This document shows, in pieces, positions 1 to 6,736 of a DNA stretch of 11,750 nt. Source of the stretch: Selenomonadaceae bacterium. Lineage in GTDB: Bacteria; Bacillota; Negativicutes; Selenomonadales; Selenomonadaceae. Positions within the stretch are counted from its first letter, which is position 1; the number at the start of each line of letters is the position of its first letter. Both the position numbers and the translations under genes were made by a program. The stretch spans positions 1-11,750 of the forward strand of contig JAEERZ010000039.1 of the NCBI GenBank assembly GCA_016286075.1, written 5' to 3'. The notes under the pieces were generated by a model. That model did no database searches. It saw only the letters and a program-made list of their open reading frames with translations, and was not told the DNA's origin.

Positions 1-236
1 TCGAAGCTGTTCGCGACGCGCGTCGGATCGTTGCAGATGAACGTGACGGTGTCGCCGGGTTTTATGATTTTCGACAGCGGCGGCGTTCCGATGGGATGCT
101 CGATCGCGTCCAGCACCGCAGCCTTGATATCGGTCAAAAGCGGCTGCTTCGGCATCTCGATGACCTTCAGCACCCGGCTCTCGTCCACGGAAAACTTCTT
201 CGTCCCCCGTCCGTAATGGAAAGTGTACTCCTTCAT
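1..236 (-). CDS. larA: LarA-like nickel-dependent lactate racemase, N-terminal part (runs off the left edge)
   Basis: Only the first 78 codons are present. The protein begins MKEYTFHYGRGTKKF and has the usual opening of the LarA/DUF2088 family: a short beta-rich start, an 'HPIGTPPL' stretch at residues 47-54, then 'ICNDPTR' at 67-73. In characterised LarA the D-x-x-R of this last motif supplies an arginine that contacts substrate; here it is D70 and R73. LarA interconverts L- and D-lactate using a nickel-pincer cofactor made by LarB/C/E, but the family also includes racemases and epimerases of other 2-hydroxyacids, so the substrate is not certain. The start is well supported: GGAGG lies seven bases upstream of the ATG, and a good promoter is at 281-309. 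The cofactor genes are not in this window. The family is seen in the sequence and is established; the lactate substrate is inference. Confidence 0.78.
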   Translation of the reverse strand, partial: MKEYTFHYGRGTKKFSVDESRVLKVIEMPKQPLLTDIKAAVLDAIEHPIGTPPLSKIIKPGDTVTFICNDPTRVANSF

Positions 237-280
237 ATTCCGGCCTCCTTCTCGCTGTTCCGAATGAATCTTATGCTCTT

Positions 281-309
281 ATTATACAAGATTCTTCACA
301 ATTGCCCAA
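281..309 (-). promoter_or_regulatory. Promoter for the larA-like gene
   Basis: On the minus strand a perfect -10 box TATAAT (plus positions 281-286) lies 17 bases from a weaker -35 box TTGGGC (304-309). The surroundings are AT-rich. It lies about 45 bases upstream of the larA-like start codon, so the gene probably has its own transcript separate from ubiX. Confidence 0.6.
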
Positions 310-366
310 GTGAAATCTCATACTATTCTTCGACTAAAAAATATTAATTTTTTTAACTGAAGATCC

Positions 367-452
367 GCCTGCTGCGCAGGCTACATTTGCGCTGTTGGCG
401 CAAATGCCGCCTGATAAATCCCCGTAAGAAATTGACATTTCTAACGGGGATT
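367..452. repeat. Cluster of three hairpins between ubiX and larA
   Basis: Three inverted repeats stand close together. The first pairs GCCTGC (367-372) with GCAGGC (376-381). The second is a perfect 9-bp stem, CATTTGCGC (384-392) with GCGCAAATG (398-406). The third is a 16-bp stem with one mismatch, 417-432 with 437-452, around the loop TGAC. CAGGC at 377-381 can also pair with GCCTG at 409-413, which would enclose the second stem and compete with the first. They lie downstream of the ubiX terminator and upstream of the larA promoter, so their role is unclear: back-up termination, RNA processing or a dispersed palindromic repeat are all possible. Confidence 0.55.
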
Positions 453-455
453 ATT

Positions 456-511
456 ATAAAAACCGGGGAAAATATTTCGTGCCGCACTCGCACCAAATGT
501 TTTCCCCGGTT
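456..511 (-). terminator. Rho-independent terminator of ubiX
   Basis: Read leftward from the ubiX stop at 518, the RNA forms a long stem from 495-511 pairing with 461-477 (12 perfect base pairs AACCGGGGAAAA/TTTTCCCCGGTT, one T-G wobble, then four more pairs). The loop holds an inner GTGC/GCAC stem. The stem is followed at once by a run of five T and then ATAAT. It starts seven bases beyond the stop codon, as expected for a terminator. Confidence 0.82.
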
Positions 512-517
512 CCCTCG

Positions 518-1075
518 TCAAACGCCGTTCCACGACGTACTGTTTTTATAGGCAAGCCCGAACTGCAAAAAAATCTTTCCAATGATATGGTCAATCTGCT
601 TTCCCACCGTGTCCGCCCCGCCGTAAAAGGTCAGCATTGGCGGCACAATCGCGCAGCCAACTTCCGCCGCCGCCTTCAGATTGCGAAGATGCACAAGAGA
701 CAGCGGCGTCTCCCTCGGCACCAGCACAAGCTTCCGCCCTTCCTTCAGGCAGACGTCCGCCGCCCGGAGCATAAGATTATCCGCGTATCCGCTCACAATC
801 CCTGCCAGCGTCTTCATGCTGCAGGGAATCACGATCATGCCGTCCGACGCAAAGGAGCCGCTGGCAATGCGCGCCGCCATATCCCGCGGGTCGTAAAAAG
901 CGTCCGCCAGCCCCTTCAAATCCTCCGCCCGAAGCGAAGTCTCGCAGGCCAGCGTTTTTTCCGCCGCCTCAGTGACGACCAGATGCGTCTCAACGCCCGC
1001 TTCCCGAAACGCCTTCAATAAAGCATATCCCATCACGACGCCGCTGGCGCCGGAAATACCGACAATCAGTCTCAT
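518..1075 (-). CDS. ubiX: UbiX/Pad1-family flavin prenyltransferase
   Basis: The 185-residue protein matches UbiX in length and motifs: GISGASG at 6-12 (flavin phosphate loop), IPCSMKTLAGI at 83-93 and the RETPLS signature at 121-126. UbiX joins dimethylallyl phosphate to reduced FMN, making prenylated FMN, the cofactor of UbiD-type decarboxylases. It is a cytosolic, usually dodecameric enzyme. I take the ATG at 1075 as the start because GGAGG (1082-1086) sits six bases before it. An in-frame GTG at 1081 directly abuts the ribosome binding site and is unlikely. The gene stands alone with its own promoter (1097-1125) and terminator (456-511). No UbiD partner is in the window, so the client decarboxylase must lie elsewhere. 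Whether it serves quinone synthesis or degradation of aromatic acids cannot be told here. Confidence 0.93.
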   Translation of the reverse strand: MRLIVGISGASGVVMGYALLKAFREAGVETHLVVTEAAEKTLACETSLRAEDLKGLADAFYDPRDMAARIASGSFASDGMIVIPCSMKTLAGIVSGYADNLMLRAADVCLKEGRKLVLVPRETPLSLVHLRNLKAAAEVGCAIVPPMLTFYGGADTVGKQIDHIIGKIFLQFGLAYKNSTSWNGV

Positions 1076-1096
1076 GAGCACCCTCCTTTACACTAT

Positions 1097-1125
1097 ATTA
1101 TACCATGCCCCGCCTGCAAGTTGAA
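1097..1125 (-). promoter_or_regulatory. Promoter of ubiX
   Basis: The minus strand carries an extended -10 element, TGG followed by a perfect TATAAT (1097-1102), with a partial -35 TTCAAC (1120-1125) 17 bases away. The predicted transcript start near 1090 leaves a leader of about 15 bases that contains the GGAGG site. The -35 box overlaps that of the opposing promoter at 1121-1149. Confidence 0.65.
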
Positions 1126-1149
1126 GAATCAGCGCGGAAATGGTATAGT
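1121..1149 (+). promoter_or_regulatory. Promoter of the membrane protein gene at 1183
   Basis: A -35 box TTGAAG (1121-1126) and an extended -10, TGG plus TATAGT (1144-1149), are separated by exactly 17 bases. The start codon is 34 bases further on. The extended -10 elements of this and the opposing promoter create an inverted repeat TATACCAT (1099-1106) / ATGGTATA (1140-1147). Confidence 0.68.
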
Positions 1150-1182
1150 GATGGGCGGATATTTAAGAAGGAGAGACATCGC

Positions 1183-1869
1183 ATGTTTTTTTCGGCACTT
1201 GGTCTTGTACTTGTCTTTGCCGTACTGCTTTTAGCGCGGGCGCGGCAGCTTGAGGATATGACGGCAGGATGGCGCATGGCGCTGTACGGCGCGCTTGGGC
1301 TGTTTTTCGGCGGCTTTTTTGCCGATGGGAACGTCTCGGGGATTTTCCATTGGTACGGGAAAACCGGGCTGCTGCTTTCGGCCGGCGGCGACGTCGTGCT
1401 CTGGGGCGGCGTCGCGCTCATGGTCATCTGGATCGGGTTGCGCGCCGCGATGCGGCTGCGTCGGGACGGCGGTGAGGAAGGCTCGGGACTTGCCGTTTCC
1501 CGCGCCGGATCGCGCCTCGATATTCTTGTAATCGTGATTGCGGGGCTCGCGTTGTCGGAAATCGTACCGCATTTTCTCGGCGGCATCGACGCGATGCGGC
1601 TCGACCTTTCCGCGCCGCCCGTCGTGGAAAAAGTCTCGTTCCGCATGATGCACGTTTATGAGGACAAGAGCCGCCGCTGGGCTACGGAACGTCGTGACGC
1701 CGTTTTCCTCAAAGAAAACGGCGAAGAGCTTGCCATCCCGATGCCCGTCACCAAATCCTTCGACGAGCAGGAAACCTTGCGGGCGGTGACGTCGGCGAAA
1801 CCGGGCAGCCCGATGGAGATAACCTACTATCCGAATTGCAAGGTTGCCGTTTCAGCACGTTCTTTATAA
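1183..1869 (+). CDS. Unrecognised inner-membrane protein, 228 aa
   Basis: I do not recognise the family. The protein starts with a hydrophobic segment (about 2-18), has further hydrophobic stretches near 32-47 and 61-87, and a clear transmembrane helix near 112-133. After that comes a soluble tail of about 95 residues (134-228) rich in charged residues, ending in short beta-like strands ('MEITYYPNCKVAVSA'). The tail looks vaguely like the small beta domain found in DUF3592-type membrane proteins, but this is a loose impression. The start at 1183 is chosen because AAGGAG lies about ten bases upstream and the coding sequence before it has no ribosome binding site; an in-frame ATG at 1105 overlaps the promoter and is rejected. 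It is a single-gene transcript with promoter 1121-1149 and terminator 1877-1921. Confidence 0.75.
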   Translation: MFFSALGLVLVFAVLLLARARQLEDMTAGWRMALYGALGLFFGGFFADGNVSGIFHWYGKTGLLLSAGGDVVLWGGVALMVIWIGLRAAMRLRRDGGEEGSGLAVSRAGSRLDILVIVIAGLALSEIVPHFLGGIDAMRLDLSAPPVVEKVSFRMMHVYEDKSRRWATERRDAVFLKENGEELAIPMPVTKSFDEQETLRAVTSAKPGSPMEITYYPNCKVAVSARSL

Positions 1870-1876
1870 CAAACGC

Positions 1877-1925
1877 CAAAAGCTCCCTTCAACGTCAAAC
1901 TGACGTCGAGGGGAGCTTTTGTTTG
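1877..1925. terminator. Bidirectional terminator between convergent genes
   Basis: CAAAAGCTCCC (1877-1887) pairs with GGGAGCTTTTG (1911-1921). An inner stem ACGTCA (1892-1897) / TGACGT (1901-1906) closes the top. T-runs flank the stem on both strands, and it lies between the stops of the gene at 1183-1869 and of the leftward gene ending at 1934, so it can serve both. Confidence 0.85.
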
Positions 1926-1933
1926 CGCAAAAA

Positions 1934-3283
1934 TCAGCCGAAGGTCGGGAATCCTTCCTCGCCGATCTGCACGGTATGGGTCTTGGATTGGCCGTTTGTC
2001 GAGAAATGCGGCTCGTCGATATTGAATTCGTAGGGGTCGGTCATGATCCATTGTCCGATCCAGTTTTCACCGGTGTTGACAAGATCGATGGTCCTCTGGA
2101 AAGAAAAGGGAACTGTCCGCACGAAAGTCGCTTTGCCCGAGTCGAGTTTGAACACGTCCATCTGCCGCCCCACGCCCATTTGCGGGCTGGCGAAGCCGTA
2201 GTCGATGTAAAGGAAATTCTTGTTGCCGCCCGTATGCACGAAAACGGGACGAACGCGGTTGTTGCCGACGAAATCCTTTTTGCAGACGACCTTGCCGTTC
2301 AGCACGATATTCAACCGATTGTCGTCGACAAATGCCATGAGCGTGTCAAGTTTCCCCGAGCCGTCGTCGTAAAGGCATACGTTGTCCGCGGGAAACGTCG
2401 TCAGTTCTTCGCAGTAGGAAGCGGGGCCGAGATTGTATTTTGGATTGAACATTCCCGGTCGCTCGTCGAATCCGATGGTCGTCGTAATCGTCCCCGAGGC
2501 ATAAGCCGCGATTTCATACTGATTGAAATAGAACGTCACGCCGCGCGGCTCGATGACCCATGAAACCTTGTCGTGAATGACTTGATCCGCGACGGTGGCT
2601 TCCATGCTGTCAAAGAACGTCCCCTGCCTGTTTTCCTCGTAGAGCTTTTCGATGAGGACCTCAACGAGCTGTTCGCCGTCGGGGAACACCTGATTCAGTG
2701 ACAGCCTCTCGCCCGTCGAAGCGTCGAAATTCACGCCTTGGTACATCTGTCCGCCGTGGGCGCCGCCCGTGTAAGTATATGTCGAGTCAAGGAACGATAG
2801 GACGAGCGCGTCGGCGCGCTTTATAATCAAATCATTTTCATAGGCGTAACCGTTGAATGAATCGCCATAGCCGTTCTTTTTGCGTTCCGCGTAGTCCCGC
2901 AGCGCCTCCTCGCGCATCTGTTCCTGCACACGGAGCGCTTCCGCACGTGCGCTGTTGTTATAAGATTCCAGCGCCGCCGCCAGCTTCGGGAAATTTTTCG
3001 AGCCGAGCATGGATCGTCCGTCGCCGTCGGCAAGATACAGCTCCGGCCATGACTGGCGGAGTACGACTTTCCCCTCGCCCATCGCCTCATACTGCTGGAC
3101 TTTTTTGTAAAGCCCGAAGGAGCGCAGCGACGGATCCACCGCCATCGTCCCGAGGGGCGCGCCCTCCGTCGGCTCGAAATCCTCGGAAACCTCCGCCGGC
3201 GCCTCGCCCGCCTGCACGACGCCCCACGGAGCAAGGAACGTGCAAACCGCAAGCGCAAGCCCCAACCATTTTTTATGCTTCAT
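1934..3283 (-). CDS. Secreted DUF3298/DUF4163-type protein, 449 aa
   Basis: The signal peptide spans about residues 1-25 (KHKKW then a hydrophobic core ending VVQAG). Residues about 70-170 resemble the DUF4163 region that precedes DUF3298 in PdaC- and RsiV-like proteins. The DUF3298 core follows: the GGAHG signature at 173-177 and 'FYFNQYEIAAYASG' at 251-264, which is the typical family strand pair. The C-terminal 170 residues are beta-rich and lack a family I can name. DUF3298 proteins are extracytoplasmic; in RsiV the domain binds lysozyme, but nothing here shows that function. The ATG at 3283 has GGAGG seven bases upstream; the ATG at 3289 is too close to it. A distant paralogue lies at 5402-6736. 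It is the last gene of the leftward block and ends at terminator 1877-1921. Confidence 0.85.
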   Translation of the reverse strand: MKHKKWLGLALAVCTFLAPWGVVQAGEAPAEVSEDFEPTEGAPLGTMAVDPSLRSFGLYKKVQQYEAMGEGKVVLRQSWPELYLADGDGRSMLGSKNFPKLAAALESYNNSARAEALRVQEQMREEALRDYAERKKNGYGDSFNGYAYENDLIIKRADALVLSFLDSTYTYTGGAHGGQMYQGVNFDASTGERLSLNQVFPDGEQLVEVLIEKLYEENRQGTFFDSMEATVADQVIHDKVSWVIEPRGVTFYFNQYEIAAYASGTITTTIGFDERPGMFNPKYNLGPASYCEELTTFPADNVCLYDDGSGKLDTLMAFVDDNRLNIVLNGKVVCKKDFVGNNRVRPVFVHTGGNKNFLYIDYGFASPQMGVGRQMDVFKLDSGKATFVRTVPFSFQRTIDLVNTGENWIGQWIMTDPYEFNIDEPHFSTNGQSKTHTVQIGEEGFPTFG

Positions 3284-3304
3284 AAACATTCCTCCTCAAT
3301 CAAA

Positions 3305-3381
3305 AGAGTGAAGAGTTGAGAGTGGAGAGTGAAGATATGACGTAATTTTATCTCCACTCTCCACTCTTCACACTCCACTCT
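3305..3381. repeat. Heptamer inverted-array repeat, copy A
   Basis: The left arm (3305-3337) is built from heptamers AGAGTGA, AGAGTTG, AGAGTGG, AGAGTGA. The right arm (3349-3381) holds the complementary heptamers CTCCACT, CTCCACT, CTTCACA, CTCCACT. The 33-base arms match at 28 positions and enclose an 11-base core TGACGTAATTT. The element fills the gap between the TPM gene (stop at 3383) and the DUF3298 gene start at 3283. Confidence 0.85.
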
Positions 3382-3382
3382 A

Positions 3383-4150
3383 TTAGAATGATCCGCCGCC
3401 GCCGCCGTGGCTCTCGTCCCTTGCGCTGCTGCCGCCGGAGCTCTTCGACTTCTGCGTGCGCGTCACGTTCATGAACAGGAAGCGGTCGTCGCTTTCCGTC
3501 AGGTCGAAGCTGTCGTCCACAAGATACTCGCTGGCCCGTGCCGCAGGCGTTACGTTGCTCATGCTGCTGATAAGCATCTCTCGCACGCCGTATCCGCCGA
3601 GCCCGCCGAGGACCAATGCGACAATCGCGGCAAGAATGCTGAATTCCGATGACGGATCGTAAGGTTTCCCTTCCGCCGCGTAATAATCAAGCGATTTTTC
3701 AATGGCCGCCGTATACTTCAAGAACGCGTCGCCGAATTTATTGTCCTTGAGCTTCGGCAGCATCTCGCTTTCGATGTACTTGATGCCCTTATCGTCGGTG
3801 ATTTTCGCACGCATGGCATTGTCCGTGGAAATATACCATTTCCGCGTGTCCATCGAGAGCAACAGCACGATGCCGCCGTTAGGCGCACCTCTGTATCCCT
3901 GATCGAGCATCGCGTTGGCCACTTGACCGATATTGCGGCCCTGCAGCGTCTTCTGCGTCACGACGCCGATACGGACGTTGTGCTTTTTCTCGATGCGCTG
4001 GATTTCCGCCGTCAGCTTTTCAAGCTCTCCTTGGGAGAGCAGCTTGGCCTGATCGTAGACTGCCCCCGCCGCTTCCGCGCGGAAGCTGAAGGCCGCCAGC
4101 GCAACGAACAGCGCAAGGAATATTGTCAAAACCGATTGGATTCGTTTCAT
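3383..4150 (-). CDS. TPM-domain (YgcG/Psb32-like) membrane protein, 255 aa
   Basis: A signal peptide (about 1-27, ending RAEAAG) is followed by a TPM domain at about 30-155 with the familiar 'VYDQAKLLSQGELEKL' opening and 'NGGIVLLLSMDTRKWYIST' strand at 91-109. A transmembrane helix lies at about 171-187. A polar region and a glycine-rich end (HGGGGGSF) follow, the usual finish of YgcG-type proteins. TPM domains are extracytoplasmic in this arrangement; some members have phosphatase activity and a plant homologue acts in photosystem II repair, but the role of bacterial YgcG-like proteins is poorly defined. GGAGG lies nine bases before the ATG. It follows the zinc-ribbon gene by only 15 bases, so the two are almost surely co-transcribed and may act as a membrane pair. 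Confidence 0.9.
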   Translation of the reverse strand: MKRIQSVLTIFLALFVALAAFSFRAEAAGAVYDQAKLLSQGELEKLTAEIQRIEKKHNVRIGVVTQKTLQGRNIGQVANAMLDQGYRGAPNGGIVLLLSMDTRKWYISTDNAMRAKITDDKGIKYIESEMLPKLKDNKFGDAFLKYTAAIEKSLDYYAAEGKPYDPSSEFSILAAIVALVLGGLGGYGVREMLISSMSNVTPAARASEYLVDDSFDLTESDDRFLFMNVTRTQKSKSSGGSSARDESHGGGGGSF

Positions 4151-4165
4151 TTCGCCACACCTCCC

Positions 4166-5266
4166 TCAAACAAACAGTTTCGCGATGAAATAGGTAATGA
4201 ACATCACAATGGCAGCCGATCCTGCGAAGTACATCATGGCCTTCGACTTATCGTAAGGCAGGCTGCCCACGAATTTACCGGTCTGCCCGTTCATCATGAA
4301 GGTGTACGGCTGTCCGTTGTAACGCGTCGTCAGAATCCAGACCGGCACCATCGCGTAGGAAACGTTGCCGCCCGACTTGATGACCGCGGAGGATTCCGTC
4401 GAGCAGTTATCATAGCCTTCAACGGTGTCCTGAAGGACCTCGATGGCGCTGGCCTCCACGCGCTTGTCCGCACGCGGCACCGACATCTCGGCGTCCTCGT
4501 CGTATTTATCGGCAAGATACCCGGTGAAATAGGCCGCACTGAAGGGCACCAGTTCGCTATAATCAAAGGGCTCGATGCTCTCCATATAGTCATTGTCCAT
4601 CTTCGAGCTGCCGTCTACGGGAATCTTCTCGAAGGCCATGGTTCCGCTGCGCGTGCAGCTGTAAACGCTGGTCTCGGTGATTGTCTCGTCAGACGTCTCG
4701 ACCACGCTGATGCTCTCTGCGCGGAACTCCGCATGGGCCTCGACGCTGGAGTCGAACAGCCAGAACGGGACGTACATCGGCTGGATGTCCTCGACGCGGT
4801 TGTTCGCGGTGAACGCGTTCGGCAGCAGCCGTTTCCCTTTGTAGAATTCCTTCAGCGCCGCCACCGCGTCCTGCTTCGTCTTCTTGAACGGAATCACGAA
4901 GTCGGGCTTCAGCATCCCGCTGAAGCGGTTCGGCAGCATGGTCGGGTTGCCGCAGTAGCAGCACTCCGTCGCCATCGTGTTCTCGTCGGCGACGATTTCC
5001 GCTCCGCAGGACGAGCAGGTGAAGGTCCGCATCGCGGCCATCTCGTCCTCGCTCCACTCTCCGCCGGCGGCCTCGGTGTCCCATTTCGCCTCCTGCGCGG
5101 CCTGCGCTTTTGCCGCCATTTCCTGCTTTTTCTGGAAAAGCTCTTCAACGGCGCTGATCTCCAGCTCCGTGCCGCAGTATTCGCACGTCACTTTGTCGTT
5201 TCCGGGCTGGAACGAAAGCGGCGCGTCGCAATGCGGACATTTGTAGCTTACAGAAGTGTCAGCCAT
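4166..5266 (-). CDS. Double zinc-ribbon protein with C-terminal membrane anchor, 366 aa
   Basis: Two zinc ribbons are visible: C10-x2-C13 with C28-x2-C31, and C84-x2-C87 with C102-x2-C105. An alanine/glutamate/lysine-rich helical linker (about 41-62) lies between them. A long alpha/beta region (110-340) follows, with 'PMYVPFWLFD' at 163-172 as its most family-like stretch, then one hydrophobic helix at about 344-363 as a tail anchor. Such proteins are sometimes misnamed RNA polymerase subunit P or TFIIB-type because of the ribbon; nothing here suggests transcription. With no signal peptide, the ribbons should face the cytoplasm. GGAGG is seven bases before the ATG. The TPM gene follows after 15 bases. 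Its leader contains the hairpin at 5293-5312. Confidence 0.85.
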   Translation of the reverse strand: MADTSVSYKCPHCDAPLSFQPGNDKVTCEYCGTELEISAVEELFQKKQEMAAKAQAAQEAKWDTEAAGGEWSEDEMAAMRTFTCSSCGAEIVADENTMATECCYCGNPTMLPNRFSGMLKPDFVIPFKKTKQDAVAALKEFYKGKRLLPNAFTANNRVEDIQPMYVPFWLFDSSVEAHAEFRAESISVVETSDETITETSVYSCTRSGTMAFEKIPVDGSSKMDNDYMESIEPFDYSELVPFSAAYFTGYLADKYDEDAEMSVPRADKRVEASAIEVLQDTVEGYDNCSTESSAVIKSGGNVSYAMVPVWILTTRYNGQPYTFMMNGQTGKFVGSLPYDKSKAMMYFAGSAAIVMFITYFIAKLFV

Positions 5267-5292
5267 ATCATTGCCTCCTTTTTTTATTTCAA

Positions 5293-5312
5293 AATCGGGA
5301 CGCTGCCCGATT
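5293..5312 (-). terminator. Hairpin upstream of the zinc-ribbon gene, possible weak terminator
   Basis: AATCGGG (5293-5299) pairs perfectly with CCCGATT (5306-5312) around a six-base loop. Read leftward it is followed by TTTTG and an A-rich stretch before the GGAGG of the zinc-ribbon gene. It could end transcripts of the upstream DUF3298 gene or act as an attenuator; the T-run is short. Confidence 0.4.
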
Positions 5313-5362
5313 CCAAAAGCTGCTGAAAAATAATGCGAAATGAGGAAAGGATTTGAGGAATC

Positions 5363-5404
5363 CTCCTAACTCCTAACTCCTAACTCTTCACTCTTCACTC
5401 TTTA
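5363..5404. repeat. Heptamer repeat, copy B (single clear arm)
   Basis: Six heptamers in a row: CTCCTAA three times, CTCTTCA twice, and CTCTTTA once. The final unit contains the TTA that is the (reverse-strand) stop codon of the gene at 5402-6736. A degenerate opposite arm may be present at 5341-5360 (TGAGGAA motifs), which with the array can form a small AGGATT/AATCCT hairpin. No intact opposing arm is seen. Confidence 0.8.
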
Positions 5405-6736
5405 ATAGCCCCCCATCGAGCCTTCCTCGGGCCAGCCGTCCGAGCCGACGTGGTAACGGGCGCGTGCTTCCTCTTCCGCAAAGAGCTGTTTGTGGTCGGA
5501 GCGTATCACGTCTATAATCTTCATCCAGCGGAAAGGCTCGGTCGGCTCCTCGCCGGGCGCCACCGCCTCGCACAGGCAGAAATTCCCCGGCGAGATCATC
5601 GGCAGGATCAGCCTGTCTTCATCGTCGTCCGGGGGCGACGCCAGCGTCGTCAGCGGCCGCGAACCGGGCAAGCGCTCGACGCCGTCCGCCGATAGCTGAT
5701 AGACGCGAAGCTCGTGGGGCAAAGTCGCATCATCAGGCGCAACGTCCGCATAAAGATACCGCCGCCCGTCCATCAGGCTGACGAAGGTGAAGCGTTGGTA
5801 GCGCATCGCCCCTTCCTCGATGAACTCATGGTCGCCGAGACGAATCTTTAATCCGCCCACCTGCAGCATAGCCGTACTTCCGTCGCCCAACGGCACGCGA
5901 ACCGGCATGAACTGCTCTACTTCGAAGCTCCACGCCGCCGCCCCGAAGTTGTAAGGCTCGATGAAAAGCTCCGGCGCCTCGCTGTAAAAAATCGTCGCCG
6001 TGTAAATCATCTGTCCCGCGGCGTAAGTGTCTGCCGTAGGAACGATGCTGCGCGGGGTGAAATAGAACGTCGCGCCTCGTGCAAACAGGGTCCACTCCAG
6101 ATGGCCTTCCGCCACTTTCTCCGAAAGCCAGTCCTCCAAATTGTCGCGGAAAGCGACGCCCGGATAATCGGCGCGGAGCCGCTCGGCAATCAGGCCGGGC
6201 AGCGCTCCCGTATCCTCGAATACGTCGTCAATCGCCAGTTCCTCGCCTCTCCTTGAATTGAAATTGCGCCCCTTGACGCCGTACCGCCCGCGATGGCCGC
6301 CCTGATAGGCGGCACGGGACTCCAAGATGCTGGCGACGAGCCCGTCCATGCGCTGCACATACCGGCTGGTGTAGATGGCCATGCTGTTTCCCGCCAGCGC
6401 CTTCGCTTCCTCCTCTTCGGCTTCGTCGCCGAGGATCGAGAAAAGATGCTCCAGCTCGCCGGGACTGTGAAAGCATCCGAATCCCGACCACGGCATTTTC
6501 CAGCGAACCGTTTCCACCGTTTCGCGCCGTTCCCTCAATATCGCCGGAAGCGGGTGGAACGCTCCCCGCCCGTAAGGGTCGATTTCGGCATTCGATAAAT
6601 ACGGCGTCCTGTCCACATCCCGCGACGCGTATGCCGCCTCCGCGGTATGCAAAGGCGCCGTCCGGGGCGCGAAAAGCGGAGCGCCGAAAATCGCCACCGC
6701 GGCCAGCGCCGCCGCCGTCATTTTTCTTGTTTTCAT
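5402..6736 (-). CDS. Secreted DUF3298-type protein, second paralogue, 444 aa
   Basis: The signal peptide covers about residues 1-35 (core TAAALAAVAIFGAPLF, ending TAEAA). The middle aligns with the DUF3298 protein at 1934-3283: 'GGHRG' at 146-150 replaces GGAHG, and 'FYFTPRSIVPTADTYAAG' at 224-241 replaces the canonical strand pair. A similar 'FTFVSLMDGRRYLYADV' and a shared C-terminal 'VGxxGWP' style ending extend the resemblance beyond the domain. The divergence of both signatures suggests weaker constraint or another ligand. The start at 6736 follows an AGGAGGAG site, and its ATG overlaps the TGA of the preceding gene (ATGA), so translation is coupled. A longer reading frame upstream to 6943 only runs through the preceding gene. 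Function unknown. Confidence 0.82.
   Translation of the reverse strand: MKTRKMTAAALAAVAIFGAPLFAPRTAPLHTAEAAYASRDVDRTPYLSNAEIDPYGRGAFHPLPAILRERRETVETVRWKMPWSGFGCFHSPGELEHLFSILGDEAEEEEAKALAGNSMAIYTSRYVQRMDGLVASILESRAAYQGGHRGRYGVKGRNFNSRRGEELAIDDVFEDTGALPGLIAERLRADYPGVAFRDNLEDWLSEKVAEGHLEWTLFARGATFYFTPRSIVPTADTYAAGQMIYTATIFYSEAPELFIEPYNFGAAAWSFEVEQFMPVRVPLGDGSTAMLQVGGLKIRLGDHEFIEEGAMRYQRFTFVSLMDGRRYLYADVAPDDATLPHELRVYQLSADGVERLPGSRPLTTLASPPDDDEDRLILPMISPGNFCLCEAVAPGEEPTEPFRWMKIIDVIRSDHKQLFAEEEARARYHVGSDGWPEEGSMGGY

Noticed and set aside
1105..1182. Upstream ATG extension of the membrane protein
   Set aside because: It overlaps the extended -10 promoter, has no Shine-Dalgarno and adds a polar stretch before the hydrophobic start.
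3923..5326. Long open frame on the plus strand (467 codons) opposite the TPM and zinc-ribbon genes
   Set aside because: It is rich in Arg, His and Ala with no signal or motif, lacks a ribosome binding site, and mirrors two genes with clear domains. It is a by-product of GC-rich codon use.
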